From the NCBI GenBank assembly GCA_001600875.1, contig BCLD01000004.1:570553-634552 (forward strand): a stretch of DNA of 64,000 nt, in the 5' to 3' direction. Positions 56,919 to 64,000 of the stretch are shown one piece after another. Made by a program: the position numbers and the translations under genes. The notes under the pieces were generated by a model, which searched no databases, was not told where the DNA came from, and saw only the letters and a program-made list of their open reading frames with translations. Positions within the stretch are counted from its first letter, which is position 1, and each line of letters opens with the position of its first letter. The stretch is from Solicoccozyma terricola (taxonomy: Eukaryota; Basidiomycota; Tremellomycetes; Filobasidiales; Piskurozymaceae).

Positions 56919-58406
56919 ATGGTGAGCAAACGCACGGACGGCATTTGGGTGGTCGGGCCAACGAAGCTGAGTCCACCCTCACTCAGCCCCCTCGAACGTA
57001 TGTCGACAGACACGACCCATCATTCAGCCACTTCCTACGTCAGTCTAATCCATCATCCTCTCCCATAGCATTCTCTTCGTCTCTGGATTCAGTTCGACGT
57101 TAAGGTGAGATCAGCTTGTTCCATTTGCGAGCTCTGGTGGCCAAAAATGTCCAACACACCTCCCATATACAGAGCTCGAGACCTGGCTTGGGAGTTTGAG
57201 AGGTCAGTAGACCGTCAATCACCTTCCCCGATGTCCCGCAGGAATCGCTCATTTCTCTTTCTTGGCGCACCAGATACGGCCGACTGGTACGATGTGACAT
57301 TCCTGCGCTTCGATCGCAGACTTCGGCTCGTAAGTAAACTCCCTACATGTTGTGGCCACGTTTCTCGTCCCACGTATCACTCCTCTCAGTCTCGATGGGC
57401 GAACGATGCGAATTGTCTCGGTCTCGACGTGACGGCTGGCCAGCATATTAGGGCTCGCTCTGTCTGGGTTTTACGCGGACCGCTAGCTCCCAAGTCCAAG
57501 GTCGACCGACCCGACCCCGTCCAGCGATGAATTCGGTAGATAGCTTTGAAGATGACTGAAGAACGCGGTTACTGGATATCTCGCTATTCTCCCTCGTTTC
57601 GAAACTCGCCTCAAATTCACAATTCAAATCAACTAGCGGCTTACTACCTCCTCTGGCTCCGTCTTCCCTTTTCACCTACCCCCAATACACTGTCGTCGTC
57701 ACTACCAACAGCATATGCATTCATTGAGTTTAGGGACGATCGGGACGCCGAAGACGCTTATTATGAGATGTGAGTGCAAGTTTGATGAAGCCACTACGTT
57801 CGACTATGAAAGCTGATAACGAGTCCTTATATCACAGGCATGGGCGAAGGTCTGCACGAGCATCGCAATAGGCTTTGTATGATTACCGAGCTGACTGGGC
57901 CACGATCATTTCAACAGCATCGACGGTCGCAAAATTGCAGTTCAGTGGGCTGTAAGTGGTGGAAATGGACCGCAACCTCGAAATTTTAACGACCCGATTC
58001 TGAGTCTCACTTCTCTCTTCTGTGCAACAGAAGAGTCCGCCGAGTCGTGCTTGGCGTTTCGATGGGGGTGCTAGTGGACCACCTCCTCGGTGAGCTTCGA
58101 CTTCTTCCGACATTCAGTCTCGATTTCACATCCTGACAACTCCCTGGTACTTGTGCTCCAAAAAGTCGAGAGGAGAGGGATCGTCGCCGAAGTCCCGAAA
58201 CGCGTGGCAGTCGACGTTCGCTCAGTCCTGCAGCATATCGCAGTGACAGTGCCCGTCGTTCTAGCCGGTCTCCTCCTCCAGCCAATGGTAAGGATGTAGA
58301 CGGTTCTCCTCGCCGAGGGGAGCAGCCGTCGCCAAGCCGAGGCCGCGGAAGCCAGTCTCCCAAGGCGGCCTCCGACGAGCCGGTGCCGGCCGCTGGTAAC
58401 GACTGA
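56919..58406 (+). CDS. SR-type splicing factor (RRM + RS domain)
   Basis: Ten coding exons, 185 aa: 56919-56921, 57010-57038, 57069-57104, 57173-57202, 57274-57329, 57712-57769, 57838-57849, 57918-57951, 58031-58089, 58166-58406. The RRM has RNP2 ILFVSGF, ARDLAWEFERYGRLVRCDIP and RNP1 YAFIEFRD, then IDGRKIAVQWAKSPPSRAWRFD. The tail has many Ser-Arg and Arg-Ser pairs. It is likely a nuclear splicing regulator of the SRSF2/7 kind. The first coding exon is just the start codon, intron 2 is only 30 nt, one exon is 12 nt, and intron 5 is 382 nt. The first two junctions are less certain. Confidence 0.82.
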
Positions 58407-58730
58407 ACCGGGTTCTATCGCTGATTTGTGAGAACGGGTAACCGCGGCTCATACGAGTGACAGTGACTGCGGCGATGGTGGAGGAACCCATCCCTCGCCT
58501 GGCCATGCTCCGTGTTTTGGTTGTTGATAGGTTGTTGATAGGGCGATGACTATAGTCGAGTTGGTTGCGTTGCGGCGTGCGGTGCCCCGCGTCGACCCGT
58601 TCCAACGAGTAAACAACAACATCGTCCAGCTTGATATGATGATATGATGCAGCAAGCACTCTTCACTTCCATTCGTCGCCGGCCCGTCGCTCAGTTTGAC
58701 GGGTAGCATCCACGAGCCCGCCCGCCAGTC
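58407..58730. other. Intergenic region SR gene / BTB gene
   Basis: 324 bp. It has GGTTGTTGATA repeated twice at about 58518-58541 and a TGATATGATGATATGATG tract at about 58632. No gene seen. Confidence 0.45.
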
Positions 58731-60992
58731 ATGTGGACTCCCACAGATCGCTCCCAGAATCGCCTTTCCGCAGAACCGTCCTCATCGACCAGTCCGGCGA
58801 GACCGCTCTCATCATCCTTTCGCAACAACGTCAACAATCTCCTTCGTCCGGCGAGTGTCGGAAGCGCAGGCGGTTTCCACACCTCGTCTTTGAGAGACAG
58901 CGAGACGATGCTTTCCAGTATGGGACGCCTAGGCTTAGGACCTGGAGAGGGGAATATCCCCATGTTGAAGCAATGGGACTCGCATGTAGGTGTCCTGCCC
59001 ATCAGTGTGTCTCGCATAATTACCGACAGTAGACCAAGCTATGCATAGTCATACGAATGGACAGTCAAGGATCTCAACTGGCTCAAACGGGATGTAGATA
59101 GCAAGAAGAAGCAGATCAATGAGGCGGAAGAAGCAGATTTACACGAATTTCTCAGGTCGAGGTTTGTCATGACCGGCGGTCCCTTTCGGGTCGATATCAG
59201 TGAGATCCCCTGATTCCCTGTCAAGGAGAAGCCTCAATTAATATCAATCCCACATTCGTAGCGGTCAATCCAACAACAGAGATACCAGCGCAATTAGATG
59301 ACGTTGCGTCAGTGGAGTCGGAGGTCCGCCCTTCCACCGCGTCGTCAGTCCCGATCGCCATACCCAGCGAGACCGTAGAAGGAGGCATATCCGTCTACCT
59401 CGCTTTGGTTACTCCTGAGCGGGTACCCGCAGATTATGCTATCTCGACCAGCATCTTCATTGGTATCAAGCCACTAGGGGATAGCGTCGGCCGTCGCGAC
59501 GGACAGGCGAGATGGGTTTGGAGCGAATACGAAGAGATCACATTTCATCGTGAGGTCGAATACTGGGGTGTGTACAATTTCCTTCCACGATTCCGCCTGT
59601 GATGGTAGCTGACTGAAGACCTGCTATCTAGAATGCGTCTTACCCGAAATCGATCGGTTGCAAGCAAACCCTGACATCGTGGATGCTGATGGATTCGTTA
59701 TGGTCCTGCAATTTCACTCGCCTTCAACGCCATCACCTATGCAACGTCCTGGGTTTCAGGTCGTACCACGAGACATCCTTGACGGTCTCGCTAGCTCCAT
59801 GGATAATCAAACCACCGGAGACGTTCGACTCATCTGTCTAGAATACCACGACGTCACAGAGACGAGCTCGGAACTTTCCGCTACCCCTTCATCCCCTCTT
59901 CAATCTACATCACCTGTCGGTCTCCACCGCGTCCGCTCCGCCTCGGCGTCGGCTGCTCCCCATCTTCGCTATCGCAAGCGGGTCATTTACGGTCACAGCG
60001 ATATTCTGAGGTCACGGAGCGAGTGGTTCAGAGACGTCTTGTCCACCAATTTTGCCGAAGGTCAATCAACGACGACGATGTCGCCACCACCGCACAAGGC
60101 CCAACAGCAAAGGTACACGGTCCACTGCAACAGCGACTTTGCTACCGTATGGTGGATGTTGCACTGGCTGTACCTAAACGAGCTTGATTTTGCGGAGTCT
60201 GACGACATCCGAATGCTGGTTGCAAGGAGGGACAGCGTGGCAAACGTCTCTCATGCCACTGGGGGTGGAATCCTCGACTGGAATTGGCAGCCGACTTCGA
60301 GCCCAGGGAGTCTGGCGAGCCGCGACGATAGAGACGATGCTCGAACGGTGAAGAGCGCCGTCAGCGTGGCTTCCAGTGTCAGTGCCAGTGGCACCAGCCA
60401 GTCAGCCCGACCCCCTATCGGTGAATCGAGACCGTCGTTGAAAGACCGTCAGGTATCAACACCAGCAATGTCAAGACGAGCGCGACCGACAAGTTCTGCT
60501 GCAATGAGACCCTCCGCGACCTCATCTGATGGAACGCGTGTCCGCTCGACCGGTCCCTCCGCCACCAACGCTCAAGCCGCGATTCGGCGTACAGTCGGGA
60601 AGCCCGGCACCGGCTCGAATCCTGGTTTGGGAATGCCCCCTGGCTCCGTTGGTCCGTCTTACCCATTGCACTTCCATCCGGCTGCACATATGCCTTCTGT
60701 TCCGGCTCAAGATCCGCATGCACATCCGTCGCCCGCGCCTGAGCCAGCTTCCGCCCTCGCCGTCTATTTCCTCAGTCATCAGTACGGCTTGACTACCCTC
60801 ATGCAGCTCGCACAGGAACATATCATGTCCACATTGACACCTCAATCGGCGATGCCGACCCTGCTGGCAACCTTCAATTATGACGAACTTCACAGTGCAG
60901 TGTTGGACTACGTCGTGGATTGCTGGTCAGCTGTACAATCAGAGGTGAGAGGAGGGAAATATAGATATCCGGTACTCGGCGAATTTATCTAA
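58731..60992 (+). CDS. BTB/POZ-domain protein
   Basis: Four exons: 58731-58985, 59049-59199, 59262-59567, 59632-60992; 690 aa. A Ser-rich N-terminus is followed by a MATH-like first half (EWTVKDLNWLKRDVD, FVMTGGPFRVDI, VWSEYEEITFHR). The second half contains a BTB-like segment: YGHSDILRSRSEWFRDVLSTNF, then HCNSDFATVWWMLHWLYLNEL, interrupted by a long Ser/Pro/Arg-rich insert. It closes with ALAVYFLSHQYGLTTLMQLAQ. This arrangement suggests a substrate adaptor for Cul3 ubiquitin ligases (MATH-BTB kind); that role is inference. Confidence 0.7.
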
Positions 60993-61314
60993 ATCTTCCC
61001 AAATCCATCAGCGCGAGTTTCTCCAGTGTATCAAGGAAGTCTCGAGTGGTCTGTGAGTAAGCGGGATTTTCGATCCGATTTATCACGGGCTGATTCCGAA
61101 TCGCTTCAGGTGGGGAGGGGAAACCGGGGCATTAGTTCTACATTCCCTTTTCAAGCGATTGTAGCTGTTCGACATGAGTCAGAGATGGTTGTATCGCATC
61201 GTTGCTGAATTTGTATACGTGCACCCGCACCGACATGTGGCGAATCTCTTGTACAACTTGTATATTCCCTCATGTCGTCTATCGATAACTGGAGAAGTGA
61301 CCGTCACTGTGCGC
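60993..61314. other. Convergent 3' intergenic region
   Basis: 322 bp between the BTB and IRC20-like stop codons. No supported feature. Confidence 0.4.
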
Positions 61315-64000
61315 TCACAGAATCATATCGAGGAGTTCATCCGGGCTGTCGATATCGGGCAATGAGTCTGGGCTAGCAGTTCACCTACAATGGCGACTCA
61401 CCTCCCACTGAAATCATCGCCCCCGCGTTTGGCCACACCACTGGCGACAGCGTAAGATGTATCGCTGTCGTACTTGACGTAATTGCTTGTCCCTTGTCGG
61501 ACCGCGGCGTGGAGAATTTTAGCTTCGATGGTGTCGTTCGTGGCGTAGCTATTGGCGATGGCCACCTCAGTGCAAGCCTCTGAGCATATATCCCGAAGAA
61601 ACGTTAAAACTCACCAATAAACCTCCGTCCTAGATTTTTGTCCCAGTCGGTCAATTCTCCCGATAGCTTGCGCTTCAAACGATGGATTGATGAGCGGTTC
61701 CAAAAGGTGAACGACGGAGGCGGCGGTCAAAGTCAAACCACTAGTCGAGCGCTCGCCGTGCAGAAGAAAGACGGTAATGTTGGGATTCTCCGTAAAGACC
61801 TTCACCGGGTCTGAACTCTTGCGGTGATCGTCGACTTCGACCCAACGAACGTCATTTTGGTCTAGGGCTGCCTTGACGATGACCAGGGCGTCTCTCCACG
61901 CGGAAAAGACAACATGTTTTGTGGCAGGCGAACACGATTGACGAAAGACAATATTCTTGGTGAGTAAAGCAATCTGTAGTAACCCATGTTAATGAAGTAA
62001 ATGACCTCGAACGGAAAAAAGTCTGCGCTTACTTTTGAGCTCCAAAGGCCCACAATCTCAGTCTGCTCTACCTTCGCAAGTTCCGGGAAAATGGAGAAGA
62101 TCGTGTCCGAAAGCTTTGGCATGACGTTGCCGGTGGCAGATGTTCCCTGCAGTTGCAGTGGTGGATCTTCTTCCTTCTTCTCTACCTTTTGAGCTATCGC
62201 AACCTTCTGTACGTCACCAGCGGTGATGGGAGATCGGCACAATAAACAGCGGTTTCCCGCCGCAGTTCCGCGGTAGAGAAAGAAACAGTCTGAGCAGATA
62301 GCGTGCCCGCAGCTTTTCAAGAGGACAACTTGCGCAACCTCAATAAAGGGAGTGAGACAGAGCACGCACTTGTCCTCTTGATCGTCTGAGCGTTGTTCTC
62401 CGAGCGAGCGCAGCTTCCGGCGCCAAATCAGATTGAGTAGGGTTAGTGGCGATGTCGGCAGCGAACTGGTCCCAAACTTACATATCGTAGTCTAGCTTGG
62501 CCTAGCGCAAGACCTTTTTCCAAAGCATTTATGGCATGTTGCGTTGTGTCAAGCTGCGTTTCCAGAGGCACTTGCCCATACGTGGGCTCTATCACAGAAT
62601 CAGAAAGAGCCTGCAGATCCTTGAAATATGCAACTCGGATATTCTGCAGTAACGAGCACGTCAGTGCCCAAGAACTTCCCGGCACCAGGTCCAAGAGACT
62701 CACGAATGCCTTGCGGAAGTCATCCAGTTCCTCTTCGAGTTTCTGAACAATCTCAGCTGATCCAGACACGCAGTATTTAGCACTAGGAGGTATTCCGAGG
62801 ATTGCTCAATCTACGCACTTTGTGCCTTGATAGTTTGTCGGATACTTTGAACGGCGGCCCTGGTCAGCGCCACCTCTTCGGGAATGATAGCCCTATTTGC
62901 TTTGCCTGCAACCAGTAGTGATCAGCATGGATTCCACAACTTGAGAGGGGCTGCAGAATAGAAACCTACCATTCAGCTCTATCTGGATCGCTCTCAATGG
63001 TCGTCCGATGTCACTATGGGCTTGTCGAAGTATCTGTCGCTTATTGACTAGATCAATCCCCAACTGCTCAACTTCGTCATCATCATCAATGTCAGGAAGG
63101 TTGCGCGTATCGACGTTGACTTCATCTTCAGCATTTTTTGCGGCCCTCGTCTTTCTCCTCTTTTCGATCCTGCCTTCGTGCGCAGCCAACAGTGTCCGCT
63201 GAATGCAGTGAAGAGAGGTGTCAGTAAAGGTGTTACGTTTGAAGGATGTCACATACCTCTTCATGCATGATTGCTCTGCGGTCCGCGAGGATGGCCGCAT
63301 AGTTGGCGAGAAATACCTCCAGCATCGCTTGGGACTTGAGGGTATGCTGATACTCCTCACCTGTCGCCTCGTTGTCGTGATCGACTGGCTCGTTGAGAAT
63401 TCTGACGATTTGACCTCGCCAATTCCACGCATGTTCCGCGTTATCATTCAGCAGGTCGACTGTTGCATCAGCCGCATCACGAGCATCACGTCCATAAATT
63501 CCTACTTCTCCCATGCTGTCCAACTCCATCTGGGGGAACCCCAAAACACCGCTCTTCTTTACGGCCTCTGCGATGATCTCCCTGTTGCGATTCGCCCTGA
63601 TTGCTGCCACTCTAAGGATATCACTCTGTCGGATATGTGTTGCTTCATTGTAGGCCTCCTTCTCTTTCTCTTCTTCCCCCGCAACATGGTAAACGTCTCC
63701 GAGGAGGAAACAGCAGCGATGTTTCAGCATAAGGAAGTCTTTCCTCCTCCCTCGGTAAGAAATAGCACGATGTCGCGCAGAAGCCTCCTGCAAATTGTCA
63801 GGCGGATCTTCCAGTTCACTGTTGTCATCGGGGCCATCATATCCAGGTGCTAGTCGATTGGCTTCATCCTGTAGAGTTGTGATGTGGACCGAAAGCTCTT
63901 TTCGAACACGTAGGAGCAGCTTCTCGTCGGGCCTCTCCCTAAGATGTAGCCATCGCGATCCAGGATTTGCCGTCGCTTCGCGTGTGGCTATACTGATGAG
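61315..64000 (-). CDS. IRC20: IRC20/SHPRH-type SNF2-RING helicase, 3' part
   Basis: It runs off the right edge; the N-terminal helicase half lies outside. Reading leftward: a helical linker (LMLKHRCCFLLGDVYHVAGE, then LANYAAILADRRAIMHEE) and coiled-coil segments. Next comes a C3HC4 RING (LCLTPF...LLKSCGHAICSDCFF...CLLCRSPI), then the C-terminal helicase lobe (FLLHGERSTSGLTLTAA and motif VI EAQAIGRIDRLGQ). It ends DDFSGSPDELLDMIL. A RING inserted within a SNF2 helicase is the Irc20/SHPRH architecture, a ubiquitin ligase/translocase linked to genome stability. Family call strong, exon borders only partly resolved. Confidence 0.88.

Noticed and set aside
1..64000. tRNA or rRNA genes
   Set aside because: No B-box (GGTTCGANNCC) with a matching acceptor stem was noticed in the intergenic gaps. 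A covariance search would be needed to exclude them.

Overview
This 64 kb window is nuclear DNA from a basidiomycete fungus, most likely a Tremellomycete (Cryptococcus/Kwoniella/Trichosporonales relatives). Three things point there: compact genes cut by many short GT-AG introns (mostly 50-80 nt, some exons only 6-16 nt), a lipopeptide pheromone precursor ending in the CaaX box CVIA, and a STE3-class pheromone receptor. I assembled all exon models by eye from reading frames, splice consensus and family knowledge, and checked almost all of them for codon phase. There is no transcript evidence.

Layout, left to right. 1-8 kb: the 3' end of a Vps3844-type membrane protein, NOG2 (60S GTPase), a complex I 9.5 kDa subunit, BCD1 (box C/D snoRNP assembly) and BUD32 (KEOPS kinase). 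8-19 kb: a promethin-like membrane protein, a 19-exon carnitine acetyltransferase, Mediator MED20 and a Cid1-type nucleotidyltransferase. 19-35.5 kb: TSR1, an M50B-like integral-membrane metalloprotease with an apparent one-base frameshift, the SAGA deubiquitinase UBP8, the TFIIH kinase KIN28, the Gcn2 inhibitor YIH1, a farnesylatable class A J-protein and the cap hypermethylase TGS1.

35.5-46 kb is the centre of interest: a pheromone/receptor (P/R) mating-type region. STE3 is divergent from RIM1 (mitochondrial SSB). Then comes a 2.4 kb gene-free stretch with two direct and two inverted copies of one repeat around a 9-bp minisatellite, a large Munc13/Git1-like gene, and a 41-aa pheromone precursor. 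The STE3 promoter and the pheromone promoter, 9 kb apart, share clusters of the 9-mer ATTGTTCTC (HMG-box core AACAAT), a plausible co-regulatory element. No homeodomain mating genes are visible, so only the P/R part of the mating system lies here.

46-64 kb: UBP6 (proteasome deubiquitinase), an unrecognised gene, TFC4 (TFIIIC TPR subunit), eIF2 gamma (GCD11), an SR splicing factor, a BTB-domain protein and the 3' part of an IRC20/SHPRH-type SNF2-RING protein.

Most genes are housekeeping genes for ribosome assembly, transcription, translation control and ubiquitin removal. The sequence-level novelties are the P/R region with its shared motif, several microexons (one supplies the Asp of the J-domain HPD motif), and start codons lying on or split by splice sites.
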